In this document: positions 43,821 to 54,555 of the stretch, one piece after another
Layout: each line of letters begins with the position of its first letter
How positions within the stretch are numbered: the first letter of the stretch is position 1
NCBI GenBank assembly: GCA_021292105.1
Contig: CM037857.1
Location: 29,622,371-29,686,370 of the forward strand
Source: Anadara kagoshimensis
Lineage: Eukaryota; Mollusca; Bivalvia; Arcoida; Arcidae
Reading direction: 5' to 3'
DNA length: 64,000 bases
Translations under genes and position numbers: made by a program
The notes under the pieces: generated by a model
Seen by the model: only the letters and a program-made list of their open reading frames with translations
Told to the model about the DNA's origin: nothing
Database searches by the model: none

Positions 43821-44515
43821 TAGGGCTGAAACGAATGTTCGAATATTCGATTACGAATTGATTTTTGGTGGTATTCGAATGCTAAATTGGTATTCGAATA
43901 TTCGTTCCCATAGGAATACATGTGGTAAAAAAATAATTCTGATGAAAGAATTCAAGTTATATTTCGTCTGGAAGAATAAATATATCACACAGCATAAAAC
44001 CTACTTTCAGATGCTTCCTTTTATTCTTCATTTTTATTAATAAAAAACTTTATTAATCCAAACAGTCACCAGAAAGTCGGGAAAGACTCCACAACCTGAC
44101 AGTTCCTTTCAGTTTATTTACTTCCTGTCATTTTATCATATCATGATTATGTCCCTTTAAATTCATTATTCATGTTATTCAAGGGAGCAGAGTGGGTAAC
44201 GACTATTTTTCAGGTTAACGTAAAATATGGCTGTCAATGTCTTAACATTAATTCTGGGTTTATTTTGAAGAATATTAAAGAGATTATGATTTTATCATTG
44301 TCATACAGCCTTCCTATGAATAAGGAATATATAATAAGGTAATTTTTTTCATCTGTTTCATGCAATCCACATCGTTTGCATCCAAAAAATGCCCTATATA
44401 TAGCTGTGTTTCAGAAAAGATGGAGAGTTTCTCTTTGGTGTCGAATATTTGAATAGGATTCGAATAACAGCCCACAAATATTCGAATTCTAAATTTGGTA
44501 TTCGTTTCAGCTCTA
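43821..44515. mobile_element. 695-bp non-autonomous hAT-like element with 8-bp duplication
   Basis: Ends tagggctgaaacgaat and attcgtttcagctcta are inverted with one mismatch. ctaagaat is exact at 43813-43820 and 44516-44523. Sub-terminal attcgaatattcg motifs repeat near both ends, as hAT transposase-binding motifs often do. No transposase: the frames at 43858-44040 and 44314-44580 show no domain. Confidence 0.85.
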
Positions 44516-44734
44516 CTAAGAATATTGGCTACACGTATATTACAGGGATTGATCATATAATAAAGTAGATGGCATGACAAACATGATTATCTGAAATCTT
44601 ATATTTTTTAAATGTCAGCAGCCATAATTCCTGTAATTTTTAACTTATTAGTTACTTATTTGCACTGTCCTCATTTTATCAAGATTAATACACCGTAATC
44701 TATCACTTCTTGTGGTACTATATTGCAAAATTCT

Positions 44735-45140
44735 CACACATGAGACAGGGAAATCCTGCCTTTTTACACATGTGAGGTTTTTTTTTTGTCTCACCCTAGG
44801 TATGAGATAACTTGTCTTAACCAACAATTTCTCAATGTCACGGTTACACATGCGTAATTGATGACATCATAATCATTTTACGTGAGAATGTCAACAAAAG
44901 TGATTACATCATTCTCAGAAGGCAGCGATAGGTGGCCTGAAAACTTAAAGTTTGATGCAATTTTTTGTTTACAAATCATGTTTTTATGCTGCAAGTGTGT
45001 GAAAAAAAGAATCCTACATCAGTAACAGTGTATGACAGAGATATGTCAAACTCTGTTGAATATTTTCAATGTCTAGTACTTCCTAAAGCTCATTGAGATA
45101 TCTCTGTCTTACACTGTTGCCAGTTTAAGATTCTATTAAT
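44735..45140 (-). repeat. R repeat, inverted copy plus a direct fragment
   Basis: 44745-45057 is the complement of 5580-5900 (ttttgtttacaaatcatgtt, cctacatcagtaacagtgta). 45094-45120 then starts the repeat again in plus direction (gagatatctctgtcttacac), making an inverted junction. Confidence 0.65.
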
Positions 45141-45440
45141 CTCAACCCTAGTTCTTGTACGAGGATTGAGACTTCCCTATCTTGCACCACACGCACGGGT
45201 TGATTATGTTTCTTGCACCACAAAATACATCAATTCAGTTGAAAATGAATTTCAACATGTTCTCAACCTTTCAATACGCCACTGATTGGGATAAAATCCA
45301 TTTATAAATCTTGGCAGGAAAAAAAAGCATGTAAGCTATCTAGCAAAAGAGAAAATGAAAATATCTCACTGCTCTTTTTGTGGATTTTTCTATCTAGAGT
45401 GAAAGAATTTTTTTCTCTATAACCCTTTCTTGAGATATTT

Positions 45441-45840
45441 TCAACATGGTTTCACTTTGCTGCACCAAAGTAAACCACATGTGGCTGTATTATACAAGGC
45501 GGTGTAGTTTCTTTCAATTTGCAGTGGCCTTCAGGTTGTTAATTTCACTTTGCACCAAAAGCCATTCACTTTGCACCAAAGTAAACCATATGTTCCTGTA
45601 TTATAGAAAGTGATGTTGTTTATTTCAATTTACAGTGGACGTGAGGTTGTTAGTTACACTTTGCAATAAATTAAATCACATGTTGCCTTATTAATATGAT
45701 GTTTGTTACATTCTTTAGTAATACGATTACATGTGTAACATGTGTGTTATTTGGATAATTAAATATGATATACAGCATCCTTACCAATACACTATTGTAA
45801 TTTCATTTCGCAATGGACGCAAGCTCGTTAATTTCACTTC
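45441..45840. repeat. About 120-bp degenerate tandem repeat
   Basis: tcactttgctgcaccaaagt, aaaccacatgtggctgtatt, gtttctttcaatttgcagtg, aggttgttaatttcactttg recurs two to three times with growing divergence. A last remnant is near 45795 (ttcatttcgcaatggacgca). Confidence 0.7.
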
Positions 45841-46553
45841 GAGATGTAAGTTCATGTAAACTTACATGCCAATGGTATTATATATAGAAATATAACATAT
45901 GTATTACTTTGATAATTATATGATTTACAATATCTTTGAGAACATGATAGCATAGCACACTTGTTGTTCCATGAGTTTTTCTTTTGTGAACCTTATCAGA
46001 GTTTTCCAGCTCTTGGGTTTTGATAGTATGCAGATATCGGTAAATGGATAATTTATTGGCAATAGCTGACTGAATTTTGAGAATGCAAAATTGGCTTAAA
46101 ACACTATGAAAAAAAACTATAGTACTTAATTACACTGCCTGTTTCTTTGAAGGTTCAGAAATTACAAAGCCCTTAGAAATATTACTTGATCTCTTCCTAT
46201 ATATGTGATAGGGTAACAATTAAATGCTCCAATTTTTACGCTTTGTTAAACATAATATGCTCTATGTTTAAAAGATCAAATATATTAAGTTTTACAGTAA
46301 TGAGAGAAACAAAATCGTTATTTCAGCGCAGTTATGAGAAGCAAAAAAATTAATGTTACTCAATCAATAGATTTTTTTCCTGGTTAAACTCCATTTTCAA
46401 AGGCTATGTCTAATGCACAATATTTGTTATTGAACAGAGTTATATGTTATATAATTTGAACATAAAATAAAAATAAAAACCGTACAAAATACAGACATTT
46501 AAAAGAACAACTTATGATTGAAATGGCACATGATCAAAAGTGAATTATCTAAA
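45841..46553. other. No gene recognised
   Basis: AT-rich single-copy-looking sequence without exon-like segments. Confidence 0.45.
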
Positions 46554-46571
46554 AGAGAGAGAGAGAGAGAG

Positions 46572-46623
<52 letters not shown>

Positions 46624-46645
46624 GGGATACTTGAGAGAGGGAGAG
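46554..46645. repeat. Compound (AG)n(GT)n(AG)n microsatellite
   Basis: agagagaga, then gtgtgtgtgtgtgt, then agagagagag, with a further gagaga patch to 46650. The apparent His/Ser-rich minus frames here are translations of it. Confidence 0.95.
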
Positions 46646-46934
46646 AGAGAAGTTGACTTGAAACCTTTGGTCCAACAAAAATAATCATTGTTTGTTCTTG
46701 GATATAGAACCAACCAACCCCCCACCCCGGAACAAATGTTACCATCAGTCATCAAACAATTAATTGTTGCATGAATGTCATTTGATACAGTTTCTAATTC
46801 TGTATCAGATAATCAATATTCAGGCTGTTCAGATGACACATGGTATGACTACTTACAGCTTCTATTATTACAATGTGGGTGTGGTCAAGAGAATTCAAAT
46901 GGAAAAATAAAAAGTTTATATAGAGAGTGAAGTG

Positions 46935-47132
46935 GAGTGTTGTTTTACACTCCAGTCACGATTCTTTTGTTTATATTGAGGCAGTTAATTCCAGGATGTT
47001 GGAGGAAACCAGAGGCCCTGGAAAAAAACCACCAAGCACTGACATAATTTTCTAACATTTAGGATCTGTCTGGAGTGGAGGCAGTATTAAGAGGCTAGGT
47101 GATCTACCACTTGGCTAACAAGGCCCCAGTTT
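46935..47132 (-). mobile_element. S1 SINE, full-length compact copy
   Basis: On the minus strand: ggggccttgttagccaagtg, gtagatcacctagcc, a short body, gtcagtgcttggtggttttt, ccagggcctctggtttcctc, caacatcctggaattaactg, then cgtgactggagtgtaaaaca. At about 198 bp it shows the unexpanded S1 layout against which the expanded copies can be compared. Confidence 0.8.
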
Positions 47133-47499
47133 TTTATAAAGGAAAACTATCAGTGATTATGTTTGCCTAAAATTACTACCGTATAAAGGCAGTTTTCCCT
47201 TGGGGAAAAATGACCAAAATTTCCCAATTTGACAACTGAAATTCCCAAAACAACAGTGATATACCAGGAAATTTGATCTAGTTGTCTTTACCCACAAAAT
47301 ATTAGATATTGCAACAATATAACATTTTTGCAATGAGGATCCTAAGCTATTACAAGCATGTCATTATGCAGTTTGCTGTATTTCAGAACTTCAAATTTTC
47401 CCAATTTGAAAGGCAGACAGTAGCTTTTAATCACTGACTATAGGAAACAGAAATACGCCTGGAACTATATTTTAGAGTCAAAAATAAAACAGATACTTT
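47133..47499. other. No gene recognised
   Basis: Contains cttggggaaaaatgaccaaa and atttcccaatttgacaactg phrases; no boundary or open frame. Confidence 0.4.
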
Positions 47500-47725
47500 T
47501 AAGGGGGGAAATTTCGCGTGGGTAAAATTTTCCCTTATTTTGCGTAAAGAAATTATCACGACAATTTTACCTATGCGAAAATGTCTACCATACAGGTCAA
47601 TATAGCACATATATAGTAAATATACACCCACTCATATTGGTTACGCGAAAATTACACCCAAGCGAAATGCGAGATTTCAGAAATCGCGAAATTTTCACCT
47701 CGTGAAAATAATCCCTTTACATTAT
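47500..47725. mobile_element. Possible MITE with cgaaaatt motifs
   Basis: The left part gaaatttcgcgtgggtaaaa and right part aaatcgcgaaattttcacct are loosely inverted, with ccctttac at the right end. Recurrent cgcgaaa words resemble the interior of the 8733 element. The left boundary is uncertain. Confidence 0.4.
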
Positions 47726-48000
47726 GTTTTTTTCAGTCTCAAACATGGTAGTTACACTTCTACTTGATAGATAATATAATAGGGGGTATCTTGAGAGAAC
47801 TTACTAGAGTACTCTTACTATTAAGAGGGGATTAAGTGACTTTCTAATAATATTACCAAGTCAACTCAACCACAAACCCTCGTTTTCCTGTTTTTATAGA
47901 TAATTCACTTATATGTATCGGATATTAGGATATTATAAGAGTTATTACTGAAACATGTTGGGATATATACTATATCAGTTTTTTATGTGACGGAATGTTG

Positions 48001-48165
48001 ATGGTCGAGCAGTGTAAATTATCCACTATTAATGGATCACAGTAAATTAGCCAACTCTTCCAGACGAGGTTCTAGTCCCACTCATAGCACATCATATCTC
48101 TGTCTGTTCAAGAAAGTGAAATACTCTTGATCAGGGTAAAAGTCATGATTCTATCCAAACAACCA
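48001..48165 (+). mobile_element. S1 SINE, shortened copy
   Basis: atggtcgagcagtgtaaatt, ggatcacagtaaattagcca, a B-box-like gaggttctagtcccactc, ctctgtctgttcaagaaagt and the tail atactcttgatcagggtaaa. Confidence 0.55.
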
Positions 48166-48795
48166 ACAATGGTCTGCCTGTTTTCTCTGTCATAATTTAT
48201 TTAGATGCAATAAACAATTATTGCTTGTTGTAAAGATTTGTTCACCTTTTTTTTTTCTTTACAAGAGCGATATTACTCTTCTAGGATTTTTTAGGGGATT
48301 CAAAAACGGCAATGATAAGAAGGGATATATTAATTTTTTAAGGAAATATATTTTTTCCCTCCATGCACATGTGCCTCAACTAATCAAATTAACTGTATTG
48401 TAATTACTATGATAAGTTATAGGTCAAGTTTGATTTTCAGAAATTTCGATCAAGTAATGATAGAGTTATTGGTGTTTGTTTATTAGATAAAGTCCAGGCA
48501 TGGTATTTTGCTTGCTGAGTAATGTGTATATTTCTTGTTTATAAATAAGGTCTTGCATACATCTGTGTCTTAATTGATAAAAAAGTTTTTTTTCCAAAAA
48601 GCAGTGAAAAAAATGAAAAATTGATAAGTTTTTTTTTTTTTTTTTTTTTTTCTAAAATGAAGATTCTGGGAAGTAACATAATTTGTTTCGGTAATCTTGG
48701 CATAGTGTAAAACGTGTATAATCTGGTCTTTCCTAATCTTGGATTGGACCATTAAATTGTAATCAGTGTCTGAAACTATGCAGACTTTTTTATTA
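48166..48795. other. No gene; T23 run
   Basis: AT-rich. A homopolymer of about 23 T covers 48629-48651. The open frames here are Lys/Phe-rich by composition. Confidence 0.5.
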
Positions 48796-48974
48796 CAGTC
48801 CCACCTGCCTTAAAGGTCACCTCTATATAATGACCACCTACTTATAAAACCCAGTAGAATTGTATTCCAATTGTTCTTTATTCATATAATTTGAACTTGT
48901 ATATAAGGGTCACCTGCCCAAAAAGGCCACTTTTACTGTTTGCATTTGGTGGCTTTTATAGACAGGTTTGACTG
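48796..48974 (+). mobile_element. M2 MITE, intact
   Basis: 179 bp, cagtcccacctgccttaaag to agacaggtttgactg, TA at both borders. Differs from the 38968 copy at scattered sites (for example gtcacc for ggccacc). Confidence 0.85.
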
Positions 48975-49650
48975 TAGTTAGAATTCTTAATTTAAATGTT
49001 TTCTATTATGAGAGCAAATTATTAGAGAATTTACAAAATATTGCATGTGCAACTAAAAGGTTAGAGGTTTCAAAGCTAATGAATTGACCTAAATAACCTA
49101 ACCAGTTAAGGAACTGCTATTCCACGCAATAAGCGCAGCTCAGTCTATATTTTACTTTTAGCCATTAGGAGTTTAAATTGTAATTAAGTGACTACATTTT
49201 TAGAAACCTTGTGTAATTTAGCGTTTTTGTAAAAAATAAAAAGCATAAATTTGACAGCTGATACTACAACTCTGACACCAAACACTGATTGGTTAATGTT
49301 GTTCGGAAGATTCCATTATAGATAAAATAACTTACTACATAAAAAAAAGATTTTTAAAAATTCTGTACAAATTCAAAGTTACAATATAGAAATATGTACA
49401 TGAAATAGAAGAGCTCATTGATTCTATAATGTTGTCTTGTATAAGAGCTTGTGTACCTGGTGGTCAGTTTAAACTGGTTTCCCAGCTCTATATGTTATCA
49501 AAACCAATTAAAACTTACCAATCCTTGTCCATATCACAATCCCAAAGCCAGTGAAGAGTGAGACCAGGTGCTCGGGAAGGGCAAGCAAAAATTGAGACTG
49601 ATACAAACATGGAACTATGAGATATCAAATATATACAGTGTAATTTTTGA
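48975..49650. other. No gene; ccaggtgctc family fragment
   Basis: 48975-49495 is unstructured. 49496-49650 has accaatccttgtccatatca, caatcccaaagccagtgaag and ccaggtgctcgggaagggca, matching 27.38-27.49 kb and part of 30.1 kb. A dispersed repeat of unknown type. Confidence 0.5.
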
Positions 49651-50323
49651 ATAGAGACATCATACATGTACTTATAAACAATATTATGATTTTTTGAAGA
49701 CTTTTCAGTTAGGATGTCCCTGTTATATCATTTTTTTGTTATCTTGCACGAAACACAAAAATTGTATTCAATTTCATTCTTTTTCGATTGATTTTTCTAG
49801 ATTATTTGCACAAACATGGTGCATTTGTAATAAACTGCTGAGCACAAAGTCAAAACTAAATATTTACTGAAGCAGTGCCATCTTGACATATCAAGTAATT
49901 CAAATATTTAGCTATTTCCTATTCAGCATTTATAAAAGAAAATTCCAATCAAATTGAGATAAAATTATCTTGAACAAACATTGATATCAAAGCATGTCTT
50001 AAATGAGGGCATCTGAGTCTTTAATGAATGAATATATTTACATGTTATATACCAAATAACAAGAGTGATGGTTAAGGCAGAGCTAGATATGCCTGTTTAC
50101 ATCCAGTTGGTAAAGGTTGGTAAAAAAAAAAAGTAGATAAAACAAAATAAAAATATCTAAATCTATATAAAAAAATATGATTAAAACTTCAAAGGTATAC
50201 AAATCTGAGAAAGCTGATAGGAAAAGCATAATAGAAATTTCAAAGGGAAACAACTCTGCAAAATTTGCAACCTCTTCTTGTGCACAATGTCATATCTTGT
50301 ATTCTTATATACATTACAATTCA
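49651..50323. other. No gene recognised
   Basis: AT-rich; A-runs near 50119. No repeat or exon signature. Confidence 0.45.
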
Positions 50324-51142
50324 ATTCTATGTTAGCTTATAACTCTATGCTAAGTTAGCTTATAACTCAATGCTAAGTTAGCTTACAACTCTATGCTAAG
50401 TTAGCTTATAACTCTATACTAAGTTAGCTTACAACTCTATACTAAGTTAGCTTACAACTCAATGCTAAGTTAGCTTACAACTCTATGCTAAGTTAGCTTA
50501 TAACTCTATACTAAGTTAGCTTACAAATCAATGGTAAGTTAGCTTATAACTCTATACTAAGTTAGCTTACAACTTAATGCTAAGTTAGCTTACAACTCTA
50601 TGCTAAGTTAGCTTATAACTCAATGCTAAGTTAGCTTACAACTCTATGCTAAGTTAGCTTATAACTCTATACTAAGTTAGCTTACAACTCTATGCTAAGT
50701 TAGCTTACAACTCAATGCTAAGTTAGCTTACAACTCTATGCTAAGTTAGCTTATAACTCTATACTAAGTTAGCTTACAAATCAATGCTAAGTTAGCTTAC
50801 AACTCTATGCTAAGTTAGCTTATAACTCTATACTAAGTTAGCTTACAAATCAATGGTAAGTTAGCTTATAACTCTATACTAAGTTAGCTTACAACTCATT
50901 GCTAAGTTAGCTTACAACTCTATGCTAAGTTAGCTTACAACTCAATGCTAAGTTAGCTTACAACTCTGTGCTAAGTTAGCTTATAACTCTATACTAAGTT
51001 AGCTTACAACTCTATGCTAAGTTAGCTTACAACTCAATGCTAAGTTAGCTTACAACTCTATGCTAAGTTAGCTTATAACTCTATACTAAGTTAGCTTACA
51101 AATCAATGCTAAGTTAGCTTACAACTCTATGCTAAGTAAGCT
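50324..51142. repeat. 23-bp tandem array, about 36 copies
   Basis: The unit is aagttagcttacaactctat plus gct, with tataactc, ctcaatg and atactaag variants. The 1-kb order of variants repeats in part (for example the aatcaatg units near 50523, 50777 and 50846), consistent with block duplications. It ends at aagtaagcttttctgg. Confidence 0.95.
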
Positions 51143-51413
51143 TTTCTGGCAATCCAAAGTTGGATTGCATACAAGGTCAAAAGGTCAACTTTGTAGGAAA
51201 CTATTACTATAAATAGATTCATACATAATTTTGGGGTTTCCTGATGTGAATGAATCAAAATATAAGGTAATTTAAAGGTACATTACATACGGAGTCTAGA
51301 GGTAAGTTTTTTAGGTCACTGTTATTACAAGTATGTAATAGATATTACATGGGTTTGAGCAAGGGCTGAGTATATCTGTAGCCCAAAACCATAAAACCCT
51401 ATGTCCATGTAAT
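51143..51413. other. No gene recognised
   Basis: Mostly unstructured; cctatgtccatgtaatacc leads into the target site of the next element. Confidence 0.45.
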
Positions 51414-51418
51414 ACCGT

Positions 51419-51781
51419 CAGGGATTCATCAAGGGCCTATTTAGGGCCGAAATTCGGCCCCATTCCCAATGGAAAAAACATTGATTTTTTCCCAAAATCG
51501 GCTGAGAAAATTCCCAATTAGAAAATTGTGTTTTTTCTAAACGAAAACGAATTTGTGAAAGCACCCCAATCAGCAAAATCAAGTAAAATATTCTAGATTA
51601 TTTTAAAACAACATCTGCAAAGCTTGATGAAAATACCGCTTCTACATCAAAGGCTTCCGAGGTCATGAGTAAACGGACTTCTGACATGATGTCGAAGATT
51701 TCCCAAAATGAGCAAAAAGTTGATAGTTTTTCCAAATTTTTAGTTTAGGGCCTTTTCCCAAAAGACCCTGATAAATCCCTG
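51419..51781 (+). mobile_element. C5 element: CAG...CTG ends, 5-bp duplication accgt, with transposase-like N-terminal remnant
   Basis: The left end cagggattcatcaagggcc and right end ggccttttcccaaaagac...gataaatccctg are inverted (cagggatt core). accgt is exact at 51414-51418 and 51782-51786. A 63-codon open stretch (about 51588-51749) reads ILDYFKTTSAKLDENT and onward, ending at a stop. A short Leu-Asp-Tyr-Phe followed by a Ser/Thr/Lys-rich leader is typical of the extreme N-terminus of hAT-type transposases. It lacks zinc-finger and catalytic parts. Confidence 0.75.
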
Positions 51782-52023
51782 ACCGTATTTGTTTCAGACA
51801 ACATTTCTGTCGGTATCTTATTTGTTATATTTTGGTGATTTGAACTCGTGTCAATAAAATGTAACACTCTTAAAATTATTTCTAAACAACATACAGCAGG
51901 CACATTCTTCTTAACCAATGACCCTACACAATATAAATTAGACTGTTTATCTTCATCTGATAATTAATGATTTGAGGGAATAGAGAATTGTTTAACTGGG
52001 GAATATGAATATTATTACCTTGG

Positions 52024-52272
52024 TGTAGGTAAATAACTTTGACCTGTCTGCTTGACTTTTGATTTAAATATTTATTTTGGAACGGGCATTTATGTTCAGG
52101 AATCACATGGGGTTTTCTTTGTCTACATAATGTAAGCACTAATCATGTACCTTGAGTGCCGGTACATAATATAAACATTGAATCCTACTACTACCCAATT
52201 ATTGGTTGTATCCTTCTATAGGAATATTCCTAATGACAGGTCAAGCAGACAGGTCAATGTTGTTTGCTTATA
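52024..52272 (+). mobile_element. MT1 MITE, copy 4
   Basis: Ends taggtaaataactttgacct and aggtcaatgttgtttgctta. The interior keeps cttttgatttaaatatttat and ggaatattcctaatgacagg. More diverged than copy 1. Confidence 0.8.
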
Positions 52273-52897
52273 ATTCTAATTGGTTTATTCTGAAATTTAT
52301 CCCCTCAATTAATAAAAGGTATGAAACTGAAGTAGATTATAGTAATCTAGTGTTGGATAATTGGATTATGTATGTGATCAAGGTCTCGGTTGATGCGCAA
52401 GTTTCTGATGATGGCAGATTAAGTTTATAGTAATCTTTAAGTGTTGGATAATTGGATTATGGTTGTGATCAAGGTGTTGGTTAATGCAAATTTCTGATGA
52501 TGGCAGGGGCTAGTGTTGCATTTAACACTGAGATTTTTTGAATCAATATCAAGGATGAATGAAATGATCTTTGTGTTGTGGTGGTTATGTGGTGCTTTGT
52601 GTTTCAGTCAGCTTAATTTTGCTCATTGCTGATTTAGATGAAGGACGCTGAATCATAAACAGACTTCACATCACTAGAAAACATGGTATGACATGAATGT
52701 AAGAGAAGAAAATGATCACTGATTAAGCAATGTCTTATGTTGAATAAGGCCAGTCCTTTACCTGAACACAACATGTTGCAACACAAATGTAACAGAACAA
52801 GATGATTGCTGTAAGAGATGGGGGACAAAACAACTACAACAACACAGTTAAACTTGATTGTTTAGTCGAAATTTTAGAGTAATAAATCAAAAGATTA
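52273..52897. other. No gene; small duplication
   Basis: gtgttggataattggattat and tttctgatgatggcag each occur twice near 52350-52410 and 52440-52505. The remainder has no structure. Confidence 0.45.
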
Positions 52898-54065
52898 GGT
52901 GGTTAAGTTGTCAAGGGGCATTATTATGAGGTTGTACTGTAGTGTGGCGATAATCGAGGTGATAAGTTGTCAAGGGGCATTATAATGAGGTTGTACTGTA
53001 GTGTGGCGATAATCAAGGTGGTTAAGTTATCAAGGGGCATTATAATGAGGCTGTACTGTAGTATGGCAATAACTGATGTGGTAAAGTTATCAAGGGGCAT
53101 TATAATGAAGTTATACTGTAGTGTGGCGATAATCGGTGGTAAGTTGTCAAGGGGCATTATAATGAAGTTATACTGTAGTGTGGCGATAATCGAGGTGGTA
53201 AGTTGTCAAGGGGCATTATAATGAGGTTGTACTGTAGTATGGTGATAATCGAGGTGGTAAGTTATCAAGGTTCATTATAATGAGGTTTTACTGTAGTGTG
53301 GCGATAATCGGTGGTAAGTTGTCAAGGGGCATCATAATGAGGTTATACTGTAGTGTGATGATAATCAAGGTCGTAAGTTGTCAAGGGGCATTATAATGAG
53401 GTTTTACTGTAGTGTGGTGATAACTGATGTGGTAAAGTTATGGAGGGGCATTGTGATGAGGTTTTACTGTAGTGTGGTTATAACCGAGGTGGTAAGTTGT
53501 GGAAGCGCGTGGCCTAGTGGTTAAGGCGTTGGACTCATGATTCGAAGGTCGTGGGTTCGATCCCTGGACCGGGCGATGTGTTGTGTCCTTGAGCAAGACA
53601 CTTAATTTCACGTTGTTCCAGTTCACTCAGCTGAAAAATAAATGAGTACCAGCAACATGCTGGGGGTTAACCCTGCGATGGACCGGCGTCCCATTCAGGG
53701 GAGAGTCTTGTACTCTCAGTCGCTTAACGCCACCGAAACCGGGATAAGCTCCGGCCTGATGGGCCTAATGGCTCGGGACAGACTTTAACTTTAACTTTTA
53801 AGTTGTCAAGGGGCATTATAATGAGGTTATATTGTAGTGTGGCGATAATCGGTGGTAAGTTGTCAAGGGGCATTATAATGAGGTTATGCTGTAGTGTGGT
53901 GATAACAGAGGTAGTAAGTTGTCAAGGGGCATTATAATGAGGTTATACTTTAGTGTGGCGATAATCGAGGTGGTAAGTTGTCAAGGGGCATTATGATGAG
54001 GTTATACTGTAGTGTGGCAATAATCGAGGTGGTAAGTTGTCAAGGGCATTATAATGAGGTTTTAC
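52898..54065 (+). repeat. 60-bp array derived from the M3 MITE end, split by a V-SINE
   Basis: The unit is ggtggtaagttgtcaagggg, cattataatgaggttatact, gtagtgtggcgataatcga. This is the last 60 bp of M3 joined head to tail (compare 59250-59311: agtgtggcgataagcgaggt, gaggggcattataacgaggt). About 10 units precede and 4 to 5 follow the SINE at 53501-53798. Confidence 0.9.
53501..53798 (+). mobile_element. V-SINE/RUDI-like tRNA-derived SINE with 8-bp duplication
   Basis: The tRNA-like head ggaagcgcgtggcctagtgg has an A box (tggcctagtgg), cat near the anticodon position and a B box (gggttcgatccctgg). It is followed by tgtgtccttgagcaagacac (the conserved V-SINE-type central segment), gatggaccggcgtcccattc, gataagctccggcctgatgg, and a tail of actttaactttaac. 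taagttgt is present at 53493-53500 and at 53799-53806. Length is 298 bp and GC is much higher than the surroundings. RUDI is a V-SINE family widespread in molluscs (established); assignment is from recalled motifs. Confidence 0.85.
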
Positions 54066-54555
54066 TATATATTGACTTGCAGTCTGGAACTGTACATTAA
54101 TTCATGGTTATATTATAATAAATCCTCAATAAGCCCACTCCGGTATTCTCTCGCCAAATTCTGGCATTACAAAAACACGAGAGAAATAGACTTAGGGGCT
54201 TCAACACAAACTACAAATAAAATGATAAGCGGGGGGGGGGGGGTGAGGATTATAACAAGGTTTTACTGCACTGACACCATTTGTCCTGAATTTTGACATT
54301 ATGAAAGGGTTTGGCTAATATTAAATCAGGGGAAACTCATAAAGAAGACCCATTAGAGAAATAGACTTTGGGCCTTTTAAACACATGAAAATGTTTCACT
54401 ATTTTGCTAAATTTGTTCAGTCAAATTTGACATTTATTAAAAAAAAATGGGGTTTTACAAATTCAAGATAAATGGAGTTCAACTAACAGTAACCAAAAGC
54501 GTATTTTAATGAGGTATTACTGTGTATATTTTTAAGTAGCTTGGAACTGTACAGA
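54066..54555. mobile_element. Rearranged M3 fragments with G13 run
   Basis: attctctcgccaaattctgg, catttgtcctgaattttgac, gaaagggtttggctaatatt and actcataaagaagaccc are M3 interior pieces. The flank cttgcagtctggaactgtac (54076) recurs as aagtagcttggaactgtaca (54534), so the M3 material lies inside a duplicated segment. Thirteen G at 54231-54243. Confidence 0.55.

Noticed and set aside
53501..53575. Functional tRNA gene
   Set aside because: A and B boxes are present, but the sequence continues into a V-SINE body with target duplications, and the cloverleaf arms pair poorly.
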